Source of the DNA: Gnetum montanum
Lineage: Eukaryota; Streptophyta; Gnetopsida; Gnetales; Gnetaceae
NCBI GenBank assembly: GCA_015680685.1
Contig: MNCI01022294.1
Location: 142,955-206,954, forward strand
Length of the DNA: 64,000 nucleotides
Direction: 5' to 3'
Both the position numbers and the translations under genes were made by a program. Positions within the stretch are counted from its first letter, which is position 1. Every line of letters starts with the position of its first letter. The notes below the pieces were generated by a model. The model was not told where the DNA came from. It saw only the letters and a program-made list of their open reading frames with translations, and searched no databases. Positions 1-12,074 of this stretch are shown here, piece after piece.

Positions 1-532
1 ATTATTAATTTCTATTATTTATTATTTACTACTTTATTTAGTTAAATGTTTCCATTTATTGCTATTTACTATTCCTATTATTAAGCGAAATGCATACACC
101 TTAATCAAGAGCATTTAAGTGTAGATTCTTGGTAATCTAGAAGTGTATTATCTAGCATAAGTAGTGACATATGCTTAGTAATCCTAGAAGTGGTCTCAAA
201 AAGTCCAAGATGTATATAGATGATTAAGAGCAAATACTCATCATACATAGGCTAGCTTAGATCATGTTTTCCTTCATCCATTAGCTTAATTAATTTACCT
301 TTTTTATCATTATCAGGAGTATCATAGAATTAGAGACAACATCATATGCCTCACTTTGGACTAAGTCATACGTGACAAAGCTACCACTAGTCCAAGTGGA
401 AAGATAGTGAATTGCTATCAAAGAATAATGATCTAAATACCACAACTAGTCCCATCCATGTAATTTGACCAGATCATGTGTGAATGCTTGTGATTCATAT
501 GGTTGAGCATAGGAGTACCTCACTGCTCATCA
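1..532 (+). repeat. 5' LTR of element A (truncated by window edge)
   Basis: This stretch aligns throughout with 8170-8728, for example in the shared block around 'cattagcttaattaattt' and the block 'catatgcctcactttggact'. It ends in CTCATCA at 532, the inverted counterpart of the TGATGAG that opens the downstream LTR at 7838. The first part of the LTR lies outside the window. The two LTRs of A differ at many sites, mostly C/T and G/A, so the insertion is old. Confidence 0.85.
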
Positions 533-533
533 T

Positions 534-552
534 TGGTGTTGTTGCTAGAGAT
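534..552 (+). other. Decayed primer-binding site of element A
   Basis: The 19 bases directly after the 5' LTR (TTGGTGTTGTTGCTAGAGA) match the TGGCGCC-GTTGCC-GGGGA type primer site common in plant Athila/Tat elements. Every mismatch is C to T or G to A. The match is to a remembered consensus, so the tRNA identity is tentative. Confidence 0.5.
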
Positions 553-657
553 GGTGCTAGTTATCTAGATTATTTATATCATACACAATTTTTGTAAAGG
601 TATTAATGATATATCTTTCAAAGAATATTAAATCTAGCACACCATAAACCAAAAACA

Positions 658-2901
658 ATGTCTCTCTCACACAAAAGTGACAATGCATTATATAGTGAAC
701 ACATTCATTAAAGAACTAACAAGATATATGATGAAGAAACTTGGAGTAACCAACCATATGTAGGAGACTCTCATGATCATGATGATCCTAACAACACTCA
801 AAGACTACCTTTAGGTAATGCAGACAATCCTAGAGGAGATGATGTAGCTTTTGAACTTAGGGAGGCCTCAAGGCTTAAAACCTTCTTAAAACCCAAAAAT
901 GATAAATCAAGAGATCCTATTGTACACCATGGAAGCCATGGTAATTCTTCTATTTCCTTATCTTACTCTTTTCCTTCAACGTCTAGTTCTAACAAAGATG
1001 AACATAGGTATAGAGATAGAGCTCCACTAAAGGGTTGGATTAAAAATTTGAATCGAACCCATAGGAAAGGTTAAATATAACATCATCACAATCAAACACA
1101 TAGAGATAGACACTTCCCTCACAATTTGTCTGATGAAGATGAGCCCTTATTCATCACTAAGAGCCTAATGTAGATCATAGAGGTAGTAAAGATATCTCAT
1201 AAGCATCATTAAAAGAGTCATTTACCTAATCTTGACATGAATAATATCCCTAAATTTTTAGGAGGCTATGATTCAGATCCATAACATTATTTACAAGCCT
1301 TCCATGATGCTTGTGCTTTCTACAATAGTGAAAATGAATGGAAAAAGCTTAAGCTCTTTCCTAGAATAGTAATTAATAGAGCCAAAGTGCGGTATAGATT
1401 ATTCAGACCAAATTCAATCCAAAAATGGTCTACAATGCTAAAACTTTTCAATGAATAATACCAAACCTATGCAAGAGAGCCCAACCTAAGGAGACAAATC
1501 CAAGAGTGGAAGCAAGAACAACATGAGCCCTTAGACATGGCCTTAGATAAATGTTATGCCTTACTGAATAGATGCCCTTTGAGGAAATGTAACTTTTCCA
1601 CATCATAGATGGGCTTTGTAATGAAATAAGGGAGACCATTAGGATGTATGTTGCAAGGCAATTATACAAGCTCCAAGTCCATTAGATTGGAGAACTAATA
1701 GAGTGTGTGGTAAAAAAAGAAGGAGAGATATGCAAATTTGAGAATGCCAAGAAATATCAACGGGACCAAACTCTTCAACAGAAGGAGGTCTAGATCTATG
1801 GTAAGGAGAATGAAACCACTCTCAATAAGGTGCTTTTGCAACAAACATTACTGATACAAGAGTCTATTGATGAACTTGAAGCAAAGTTTAATAGGATGTC
1901 CAGATGCTTATGTGAAAACATTACAACTCTCATTGAGATGGTCAAGGAGAGAATCATGTAAATTAAGCCAAGTAATCACAATTAACAGAGGATGTAGAAT
2001 CAAGAAACAAATAAGAACAATTTTCAGTAAAAGGGAAAAATAGGTAAAGAAAGTAAGGCTATAAGCTCAACCATATATGAAGACAATGGATGAAACATCT
2101 ACATATAGCCACCAAATCAACCCTATTTGTTGAAACTACAGAGATATTATGTACAACATTCTATTTCTCCAACTAGTTCTACGTCCTCTACTTCAAATTT
2201 CCACTACAATTCTCCCAAGTACCATCAACCCATGACATCACTTGAAGGATAACCATCTCATGCCTCTCACCATCCATCCTATCCTTGATATTCTGATACT
2301 CCACCTCATCATATGTCACTTTCAACAACACACAAAGGGTTAACACCCCAATATCAACAAATGAGTGCCACTTGTGTTACAAATGTACATAGAAATGTTG
2401 ACATCACTGGGTCTCAATTGCAATGTAGGAAACATCCTTTCTAGAGGAAAGGCCATAAGCCAACGTAGACCATGCATGAACCCTCCATATCATCTAAGCT
2501 AGCACAATTCCAATCTAGTGCACCACCTTCCTTTTTACCATCACTGTACTAAGTCGATACATGGGCCACCATTCCTTAGTACTCTAATTTCAAATCCAAC
2601 CAATGAATCTACAAGCATGGAAAGACAAATAAATCCATGAATACCATATCATGATCAAGCATGAAATTGTGGGCCAACCATCTATAATGTTAACACACCT
2701 CATACCCTAACCCACTATACATTTAACCATCAAGTCTATGCCCAACAAGTTTTCTACCTAGCCACCACACCATCCATAGACACCCAGTGGCTAAGGTATG
2801 GACAATTGCCAATGTTTCATACATGCATGGATCCTATTAGTCCACTTATTAATCCTTGCCCTAGCCAAATGTTTAGTCATGGGGGTCACCTTCCATTCTA
2901 A
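658..2901 (+). pseudogene. gag of non-autonomous element A (decayed)
   Basis: The ATG sits in the context 'caatgtctctctcac', identical to the start of the copy in element B. A retrotransposon gag domain can be followed at about 1230-1700 (F-LGGYD, AKV-YR, LRRQIQ-WK, EPLDMAL), then a long His/Pro/Ser/Tyr-rich tail ending at TAA 2899-2901. Many stops and frameshifts break it. The zinc-knuckle seen in B and C has lost its cysteines here (about 2090-2130). The protein would be the structural particle protein. No protease or polymerase follows. Confidence 0.75.
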
Positions 2902-4904
2902 TTTTCAAGATTTTTAAGTGCTTTTCATCTCTTTTCTTTATAATTTTTTGTTATTTTTTTGTTATTTTCATATTTCTTGATCCAGTTTTTTTTATATTTC
3001 TTCCAATTTTTTCTTATTGTTGTTTTCATTTTCCTTCTTATGTAATCTAATTTGTGAATAAGATGATCATGTTGTCCAATGAGATGAGGTTTTGTCTATG
3101 TTGTCAAGTCATAAGGGACTAATTATTTGGACATTAAGATCATGATATTCATCCACCAATTCCATTAATAAGAGGTTAATGCTCTAGTCATAATGGTAAT
3201 CTTTTTCATCATCCAAACTAAAAATAACTTCATAATCATTGTGTCTAGATAGCTAAGTGTAGAACTAAGGCAGAATGTAAAGGGTGTTAGATCAAGGGGA
3301 TTTGTGAATTCTCTTTGGCCGCTTCTGTATGTTCGATCATGTTGTTGATACTTGTAACCATATCCTTGTAGATCTAATGAAAATGGGAGTAAGAGTAACT
3401 TCAAATACCATTGAATAAACTTATGCAGGTTCCACTAGATAAACATGTACCCATGCCTGAAGGTTGATGGCTTCTCAAAATCAAAAAAAAAGAAAGAAAG
3501 AAAAAGAGCAAATAAGTATGCACTAACAAAGCTCCTCCCTTGGATAGAATTCCAAGTGATGTTACTACTCATAAATTTGATCATCATATGGTTGTCCTCT
3601 GATAGGATGAAATGATATGATATCATTGTAAAGTGGTGTGGACTAGGTTTGAATCTTGGATTATTTCACCATTAATAACACATAGGGTTTCATTGTGACC
3701 ATCGTGAGACACCTCATGTCCCAACTTCTACATAGCCCTTCTACAATCCATTCCATCTCGTTGTCTATGTGATCATAACTTGTGCTTTTGTGTAACAGGG
3801 AGTGATTATCTTAATTTGGTGGTTTTCACATGTGTGTTTTGTTTCACAAGTATGCATTGCATTCATCCCTTTTAGTGCCTACGAACATCATCGATGTGGT
3901 TACAGAAGACATCATAGGCTAGAGCCTACTTTGGGGAGGATCCACTTGTGTCATTTTTATGACTTGTACTTGTTTGACATCACCACATCATTTTTCACAT
4001 TCCAAGTGCTCAACAGTTACATTTTATTATTTGCCTTATCATGTCCTTGATCTATCAAACAACCTCAATTTCAACACCTTTTTCTTGCTCATTCTAATGC
4101 TTTTCACATTGATGACTTGACCTTCTCATATTTTTGGTGCCTCAAATTAATTTTCCACTTATGTCAGAAAGATGGATTAACTTCAAACCTTCCAACCAAT
4201 CATAGAGCTTCAATTTGCATGTTCAGCTACCCCATAAAATGAAAATTTTTGGACCTTGATGCCATGTACCTGACATTGAGTCTGACGTGATGTTATGTAG
4301 TTGACATTAGGTACATGACATCAAGTCATATCAAGCTTATATATATGATCCTTGTGGTACTTGAAATTCATTTTCATCATTATCTACAAGAGGATTTGTT
4401 CAAATTTTCTCTTGTAACTTTGAGCTCTGTGCACTCATCTTCCACTTGCAATATTTCACTCCCTATTGCTTTAATTTCCATTCCATTTGAACCCATCATA
4501 AATTAGAGTGTTCAACTTAGTTGTGGTGGGGAGATGGGATGGGGGGTGGGGGTGCTTGTGTGTGAAACCTATGCCAAACTGCTAAAATTTGGTAATTGCA
4601 TGGAAGGTATGATAAGGGTAAGAACATTAAAAACTTTAGGAGTTATAATGAAAAATCACTCACGTTAATCCCAAAAATCCAATTTTTCCAACCTAGGAGC
4701 CCATAATTATCACTATAACCCACATAAAAGAAAAAAATGAGCCAATTGCAAAGGGTTATAAAACGAGATGGACACTTTTTAGGGATTTTTCTTGAAAATA
4801 TTTCTAACTTTATGATCATATGCATTATAAAATTAATAAACTAAGGTTACGATTAAGGTATAAATCAATTTACAACAACACATATAACCTTTGCTTGATT
4901 GCAG
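2902..4904 (+). other. Non-coding spacer between gag and ORF2 of element A
   Basis: No coding sequence is seen. The stretch aligns with the spacers of B (30673-32670) and C (about 53830-55415). Shared blocks include a purine tract (3480-3510), the block around 'ctactttggggagga' (about 3928), an internal TATA (4338-4346) and a G-rich run (4527-4553). It ends in a polypyrimidine-AG acceptor just before the ORF2 ATG. Confidence 0.65.
4250..4350 (+). promoter_or_regulatory. Candidate internal promoter of element A upstream of ORF2
   Basis: Repeated GACATT/GACGT/GACATC words (4255-4325) are followed by TATATATATGA at 4338. The same words occur in the U3 of this element's own LTR (7850-7945), also upstream of a TATA box. 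Element B has the same layout at 32080-32166. The TATA lies about 565 bp before the ORF2 ATG. Promoter function is inferred from this arrangement only. Confidence 0.4.
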
Positions 4905-7639
4905 ATGGTCCCATAAAGAGATGCTCAAGGTGAACCCTCACAAAGAGCCACCAAGCATCCACAAGGTGGCTATGGTCAACAAGGCAAACATGTAAAACAC
5001 ATGAAGTAGGAGGCCTAATCCTTCAGCATTCACTAAGAGGCTCCTACTACTGGGCAATTGACCCATGGGAATGGTGTAGAACCACAAGCTCCCAAGTAGG
5101 GATAGTATGTCATGTTACCTCCTAATTACCTTTCTATCACTTTAGAAAAGTCCATGTTGGCTTTGGTCATCATGGAGATGAACTTTGGCCCATTCATGGA
5201 GTTTTCTTCAAAAGAAGTGCATGCGCAACTCAAGGCATCCCAATTGTGGCCCATTTTGTTAAATAGTGGCAAATGGTACTTAGGTAAAACTTATTATTTA
5301 TAGCACAATAAAGATGAGGGAACCACCATTAACATTTGTGGGGTGATTGTCCCTTATTCAATCAATGTAATTGTTGTGGCTCTCAACCTACCAAATGAAG
5401 GGGCTAAGGTTGCTCATTTGTCAACCAAATTTGACCTTAAAACCAAGAAATTGTGGTTGAGATGGGCATATTGCAAGGAGAATAAAATGTAAAATGAAAT
5501 GAATTTGGAGAAGAAAACATATTTCAAGTTCAGGACTTACCATCTATTTCCCACAAAAGCGCTTAATCAAATTTCAACTTATGTTTCTAGGGGAAGTGCC
5601 ATTTTAATGGGTAAATTTGTAGCCAATCTTCCCCAATTTTATTTCACTAAAATCAAATGATGGTTTGAAGAAATGAAGTCAGGGATACCAACACTTCCAT
5701 TCCCCTACTTAATTAGAAAGCTATGCAAGTGTGCTAGGATCCTAGGATATACTAATGATATCCCTAGGAAGGCTCAAAATGCCTTCTTCACTGAACTCCT
5801 AAAACCTATAACACCAAGAAAGGATCTTGGTAAGGAACAAGAAATAGAGAAGGAGGTAGAACCACAAACTAAAACACAATGTGAGCTTGAGTAGTGCCCA
5901 CAGGCCCAAGCTTCACCATTGCCACCACCGCAAGACTATAGGCCCTCAATGAGTCATCTACAAAAGATCACTAAAGCAATCAATTGGGGAAGCAAGGACA
6001 AGTCCAAACTCTTTTGAGTAATAGATAATGCCATAGGGTCCATAGTGTCATTGGACCCAATATAGGGGAGATCTCATTGTAGTGAGGAGGAGAAGGATCC
6101 CAATGGTCATGGAAAGTTTCTGGGAATGTTGCATCTTTTCAAGTAATGTTGAAAATTGGAGAAGGTGCCATAGTTGTGGTACTGCAACATGAGGATGCAG
6201 TAGGCATAGTAGAAGTCATCATAGATCATATTAAAGAATTATTCAATATGCCTATTGTGCCTCTGATAGATCTACTAGGAACTAGAGATTCACAAGTGTT
6301 GGTCAGGACTTCCATCACTTCTATAGTACATGAGGATGTGCTTGATCAATTATTGTTGATAGGCCAAGTAATGACTATCTTGTTTCACATCCCTAGTGAT
6401 GTCAATGCAGCCCAATTAGACCTCATTACCATGAAAGGAAATTTGGTCATGGTAGAAGTTACGGAAAAACATGCAGAAGTGGAAATACAAAGATTACAAG
6501 AAGAATTGTTTGCCCTGAGAGCTAAATGACGAGATCCCACTCATTTTATTGCACCAAATCAACTCAAACAATGTAAGATGGAGTAGCTAACCAAGCTAAC
6601 TAAGGAGAGAGTAGCTACTACGCAAGAGAAAGAGAATGTAGTTTGAAATGCCTTTGCTATTGATGCATAACCCCATGCATACAAAAAGACATTGATCACT
6701 GTATAGGAAGAGAATAAGTAGATCACTATAGGAAATACTAGGTTGACCACCATGGAGAAGAAAAAGAACATTCTAAAGGAAAGTATCCACCAGTTAAGAG
6801 AACAATTGGTGAGCATTCACCAAGATATGAATAGATTGGCCAAAGAGAATAGAACCCTCTTAATGAAGGAGGTCTACACTATCTTCTAGAAGTTAGCAAT
6901 TAAAATTAGTGCATGGAATAAGGAGGCCAAAAAGCATGAAAAATTGAAGCACTTTTTCAACCAAGTTGTCATGTATAAGCAGATTAATGAAAAAGAAATC
7001 TAGATGGCAAAAGCCCACATTAGCTCTTTGTCAACCCAAAATCCTAAGTGGCAACCCCTCTTGGATAGCTATGCCTTTTTCCATCAAGAAAAAGTTAAGA
7101 ATAAAGACTTGAAGATAGAATCTGAAAGAATACATGGAATTGGCTAATCTTAGATATGCTAATCTTACTATGTTAGTAGTAGGTTTCCCTTGAAATGAGC
7201 TAGGAAAATAGGTGGCAACCACCTATGCATTATATTAGAAAGAGTTTGTAGATCAAAAGAATGCTTTGTAGAAGCTACAAGTGGAAAACTTAGAAGTAGA
7301 GGTAGTTAAATCCAGCTATCAAGGACAAAAGGTTATACCCCAAGCCTAGCCTAAAGATTGATAGATTATCACAAACTCAGAGACAAAGCTAGGGCCTTCA
7401 AGGAAAAATGATGATAGTTCAAGGCTTGGTACGTAAACGTAAATTAGATGTTCCTGAAACTACCATTTCCTTGGGATGTACTAGTGTTAGCACACATTAG
7501 TGCAATAGCTTGGATGGTACATGACCCAAGGATGGAGGAGGAGAATTTATAGGCATTGCTCAATCACTACAAATTTCAACAACCTGGCAATAAAGGGAAG
7601 CAACCAATGGAAGAGCCACCACCTCCAAGTACCACATAA
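4905..7639 (+). pseudogene. ORF2 of element A: plant-transposon-type accessory protein in the env position (decayed)
   Basis: The ATG at 4905 follows a strong acceptor (ttgcttgattgcag), as in B. The product aligns with the B ORF2 along its length. It has a globular N-terminal part with a Pro-Thr/Ala-rich turn and a hydrophobic stretch followed by the pattern FPYLIRKLC (about 5698-5730), then an acidic linker (to about 5890), a middle domain (6146-6529) and a Lys/Glu-rich coiled-coil-like C-terminus ending near 7639. The pattern resembles the 'putative plant transposon protein' families often found with plant retroelements. That assignment is from memory. Numerous stops, mainly TAG, and at least one net frameshift are present. 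Confidence 0.6.
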
Positions 7640-7825
7640 GCTTCCCAATTTTTATTTTGTTTTGTTTTGTAATAATGTGTCTCATTTTCATACTGTGCCA
7701 CTATAGCATGCAAGAGTCAATTTTTTTGTTCATTATTTAAGTTAGTCAATAATCCCATACATGCTCAATATTTTGTAAAGAACTTTTTTCTCATTTTATT
7801 TAACTAAAGTATGAGTTTTCATTCA

Positions 7826-7837
7826 GTTGTGGGGGTA
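7826..7837 (+). other. Polypurine tract of element A
   Basis: A short G-rich tract (agttgtgggggta) lies immediately before the 3' LTR start. The identical position and near-identical sequence recur in B (35649-35661) and C (55911-55924). Confidence 0.7.
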
Positions 7838-8728
7838 TGATGAGTCATTATCTTGTGAGACCCTGATGTCAGATATGCAACATCGGAGCCCCAATGTTAA
7901 ATACCTAGCGTCGGAGCCAAGAAGTGACATTGGAGCTTTAACATCACCTCATATGGGTTTGCTTATAAATACAACACTTGTGCACTTGGATGAGACATTA
8001 TGTAGTATGTAGGAAGTAGGAAGAAAGTTTTAGTTTTTAATTTCTTTTCCTTATAGATTTTTATTCCCGATGCGTGCCCACAGTGTGATGTTTGTAACTG
8101 TACGACACTTTGTTCGAGTGTGACGTACTTAGACACATTACATGACTTGCAATAAAGATCAAGATTACTCCCATCATTGTAGCATCCACTTAGATTATTA
8201 TTACTTTCAATTATTAATTATTTACTACTTTCTTTAGTTAAATATTTCCATTGATTGCTATTTACTATTCCTATTATTAAGTAGAATGCGTATGCATTAA
8301 TCATGAGCTTTTAAGTGTAGATGATTGGTAATCCAGAAGTGTATTATCTGGCATAACTAGTGACATAAGCTTAGCAATCCTAGAAGTAGTCTCATGAAGT
8401 CCAAGACATATACAAACAATTAATAGTGGGCACTCATTGCACATAGGATAACTTATATCTTTTTTTCTTTCATCCATTAGCTTAATTAATTTACCTTTTT
8501 TATTGTTATCAGGAGTAGCGTAGAATTAGAGAAAACATCATATGCCTCACTTTGGACTAAACCATATGTGACAAAGCTACCACTAGTACAAGTGGGAAGA
8601 TAGTGAACTGCAATCAAATCATAATAATCTAGATACCACAATAAGTCCCATCCATGGAATTCAACTAGATCATGCATGAACACTTACGATTCATATGGTT
8701 GAGTGTAGGGGCACCTTGCTGCTCATGA
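7838..8728 (+). repeat. 3' LTR of element A (891 bp)
   Basis: It starts TGATGAG after the polypurine tract and ends CTCATGA, a one-base variant of the CTCATCA end of the 5' copy. It holds a U3 with repeated GACATT/CATCGG words, a TATA box (7963-7971, TATAAATAC) and an AATAAA signal near 8151. The right flank passes directly into element D. Confidence 0.88.
7963..7971 (+). promoter_or_regulatory. TATA box in 3' LTR of element A
   Basis: TATAAATAC lies about 125 bp into the LTR. The equivalent position holds TATAAATA in B (35773-35780), TATAAGTA in C (56023-56030) and, on the minus strand, TATAAATA in the solo LTR (50301-50310). Confidence 0.65.
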
Positions 8729-8989
8729 CATAGTGTGATCATGGCTACTATTATGAACATTCGTTGTCCTAAGTTAACATTTTCTTAGTTTTTTATATTT
8801 TACACTTACTATTTTTCTTTATGTTTTATATTTTCTGTGTAAAAGGCTATGAGTCAAAACAATAAGGCTATGAAATAAAATTGGCAATATCACATAATAT
8901 AATGATAATAGATGAAATGAGGCATAATTGTTAAAGTAAAACTCAATCATTGGGTACACACAAAGGAGAAGGAAGAGAGGCCACATGTT
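8729..8989. other. AT-rich stretch, no gene
   Basis: I see no coding sequence. On the minus strand this follows the minisatellite of element D and may be the start of its protease-RT spacer, but I cannot align it convincingly to element G. Confidence 0.4.
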
Positions 8990-9205
8990 TTCTTGTTTTA
9001 GGCCCTAGTAGGTCATGGCTTCACTAGTTTTAGGCCATGGCAAGTTATGGTATTGCTAGGCCTTGATGGACCATTTTTTGTCAATTATAGGCCTTGGTGG
9101 GTTGGCTATTGGTAGTTTTAGGCCTTGGAGCATCATTGTCTTATAATTTTTAGGCCTTGGCAAGCCATGGGTTACTAGTTTTAGGCCTTGGTAGGCCATG
9201 AACAC
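8990..9205 (-). repeat. Post-protease minisatellite of element D
   Basis: About seven irregular units share the core TAGTTTTAGGCCTTGG-(N)-GGCCATGG. On the minus strand they read CCAAGGCCTAAAACTAGT, which is homologous to the 27-bp unit of element G (CGCAACGGCCTTAAACTAGT, 16585-16780). The array lies just beyond the end of the D protease region, the same position as in G. Confidence 0.7.
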
Positions 9206-9373
9206 ACTTGTCTAAAAAGTTTGGGATAATCTTAAAAGAAAATATAAGAATAAAACATACATTGATATATGATATAAAACTACAAAATGAGAGAAACAAT
9301 AATTAGTAAAGGAAGGGATAATATGTTGACTATAGATTTTTTTCTTGATCTTTAACATATTAAGGATTCTCTT

Positions 9374-10190
9374 CTATATAATTGTATGCTCAACATCCTT
9401 CTTTCTCAATATCATAAGTGGAAGCTTTCCTTGTTGGTTGCTTAATGTTGTAGAGTTGGCACTATTAAAATTTTTTTTGTGGTTGGTGACCCTAGCTTGT
9501 GTGCTGGTAGTTTCCTCAAGAAACTCCACCTCTAAACATTGGTCAATGTTAATATTATTAACTAATGATAGACATGTGTTATCCCTATGAATCATGATTT
9601 TACCACCCTCATATGATAAGTGAATCTCCTAATGTATAGGAGATGAAACCACCTGAAGCATAGCCAACAATGATCTTCCTAGGATCAAGTTAAGCCCAGG
9701 TGCTTCTTCAATCACTAAAAAGTTGAAAAATGTAGGAAACTATTCCCTAGCTACAAAATCCAAGGAGATAGAACATCAAACCACTACTTGTGATCTGTTG
9801 AATAATTTAGGATGAAGGGAGAGGTTTCTTGGATGTTTTATGTTATGCCTAGTATCTCAACAATAGTATATGATACCAAATAGTTGCAGCCTCATTTTCT
9901 ACATGGACACAATGAACCTTATACTTGCCAATACATATAGTAATGAGGAGAGGGGTAGATGACACTTCTATGTTTCCTAGAATAACCTTTAGTTCATTGT
10001 CATGAAAGGTGAGCATGGATTGATGTTTTTCCTCACTAAGCGAAGTTTGCTTAATGATTGAGTGAATGGATTCTTTGTTGGCATGCATTTATTTGCTCAT
10101 AAGCATAGAGATCAACATTTGAGCTAGTGTATCTCTATGAATAGGAGAATTCATGACTAGATCATATAGGTTTAATGACATGTTCTTTTA
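9374..10190 (-). pseudogene. Protease-region remnant of element D
   Basis: Read on the minus strand, 10088 to 9374 aligns with the G gag-pro protein from about 15700 to 16240. It shares a G-Y-V-H-V-H block and an RD-VNNI block near its end. The aspartyl-protease loop is lost: the position of G's DDGTTAN reads ENEAATI. Stops and frameshifts break it. Confidence 0.6.
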
Positions 10191-10599
10191 TTTTAGTGAA
10201 TGTTTGACTTGTTCCATTGTTATGAGAAAATCCTTTGCCTTGGCATGTGATCTTTCAACCTTAGTGACCCTAATTTCCTCCATTCTCCCTAGAATTTTTG
10301 GCTTATTTCTTTGAACATGTTGTTTGGGACCCTTACTCATGGATGGAGCTAATCTTAGTATCTATTTTTGTGGATCAGCTTACTTCTAAGCCTCTTATTG
10401 TTGGTTACCTTTAGTGGGCTTACTTGTTGGTTTGATGATAGGTTTTTTTATTATAATTGCAATTTCATTTTGTTAACCATTGAGTTATTGGCTACAATAG
10501 GTAAGCCTTGGTTATGGTTCACTACAAGTTTGCTTGTTAAAGGTAAAGGAATCCAAATAATGAATAGCTTCATAGACTTAGAAGGATTGATAGTGTGTT

Positions 10600-12074
10600 G
10601 TTTAGGTTGTGATGTGACACCATTGATGAGAAAACACATATTAAAAAAAAGTCCTTTTAGCTATCAAAGGTGGTTGTAACCATATGACAAAGGATTCTCT
10701 AGGCTTTAGATTTTGGGGCTAGGTACTAGTTGATGATATCTTGATGACAAATGGTTTTCTAGGAGGACTAGACTATTTGGTTATTGTAAATGAGGTAATG
10801 ATGTAAGAGTTATTTTTGTTGCTTAGAGAGTTGGAATCATTCAACACTATATCTTCATGGTCAATCATCTTTTGGATATGATCTTTGAGGGCTATGCAAA
10901 AATTGGTGTCATGACCAACTAGTTGGTGATAATGGCAAAGCCTATCAAACCTAAAGTGGAAATCCTCAATCATATTTAGTTGCTATCTATTGATCTCTCA
11001 CTATGTCATAAAGATGATTATGCATTTTGTGAGCTTCCTCCAATAGTTTCTTATGTTGAATATGATTATCTTTAAGAAACTCTTCTAGGAGCTTACAGGG
11101 CTTCATGGGAAACTTTGTGTATTTAGACCTATCCTTGTGCTTGAAGCTTGATCTTGGTTAGTTGGGAGTGTAGGTGGTAGATGGTTTAGATGAGTTAAAA
11201 GATGAATTGCATTAAGGAGATTTTCACCTCTCTACTTATTTCATATCCTTAGATGCTATGGCCATAATTGTTTGCATTTGTCTAGTCTTACCCTTGTTCC
11301 TACTAGAGTGCTAGTTCTTGTAGGTCACATAGGCTATATCATTGCTAGAATTCATAGCCTCTTCTATGTTCTTAATTTATGAAAAGGAATGGCATAGTGA
11401 TTAAGGTTCTAAATAGTAATTCTTTGACTTGATGAAGTCATTATCAGCTCCCTTAAAGATATCCAAGAGATGGTTCTCAGAGATGGGCTTAGGGATCTCA
11501 TTAAGAATTGAATTTCATCTCTGAATGAACCTTTGAACAAGCATAGGTGATCCCTACCTCACTTTCATAAGTTGGTTCAAGGTTGTATTAGCCTTCAAGT
11601 TGTATTTGAAGTGGTTCATAAATACGGCTATCAAGTCTTACAGGGAGGAGTTAAGACCTCTAGGTTAGGTTTAGTACCATTCTAGGGTCTTTCCTTTCAA
11701 GCACATAGGAAAAATGTATAGTGTCATATGAAGCCATGCTTGGAACAAGACTTACCTAGACTAGAAGATAACAAGACATCGATAGGATCTCCTTCATCAT
11801 TGTATTTGGTAAAGTTTGGGATATGCATGCTTACAGGTAAGGTTATTTGGAAAATGGTAGGGTTGATGGGATCATCCTAGTAGAAGTTCATAAGCTTTAC
11901 CATTTATGTTATACTAGCCTCTAGTTTTTGTAGCTTCTTACTAAGATCTTGGATTAGTTAGAAGGCTTGATCCAAACCTTGTGGAGTTCTTGAGAGCTAC
12001 ACTTATTGTTGTTGGATGGTTGGTGGTTATTGAATGGGCAATGGTATTGACTACAAAGGGCTTGTAGCTACCAT
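10600..12074 (-). pseudogene. gag remnant of element D, a second Tat-lineage copy
   Basis: An ATG at 12074-12072 opens a decayed gag. Within it lie TPQGLDQAF, LIQDLSKKLQKLEAS and FTKYNDEGDP, which match TGLDQAF, LIQTLTEKVQ and FTKYNGEGDP of element G at 13696-13890. The zinc-knuckle-like block CHYHQLVGHDTNFC followed by LKDHIQKMI lies at about 10860-10940. Two stops fall where G has Gln (QAF-stop-LIQ and FY-stop-DDP). Confidence 0.7.

Noticed and set aside
4505-4560. Second polypurine tract priming plus-strand synthesis in element A
   Set aside because: A G-rich run lies in the spacer and resembles the polypurine tract in wording, but it is longer, interrupted and much weaker in C. I kept it only as part of the spacer.
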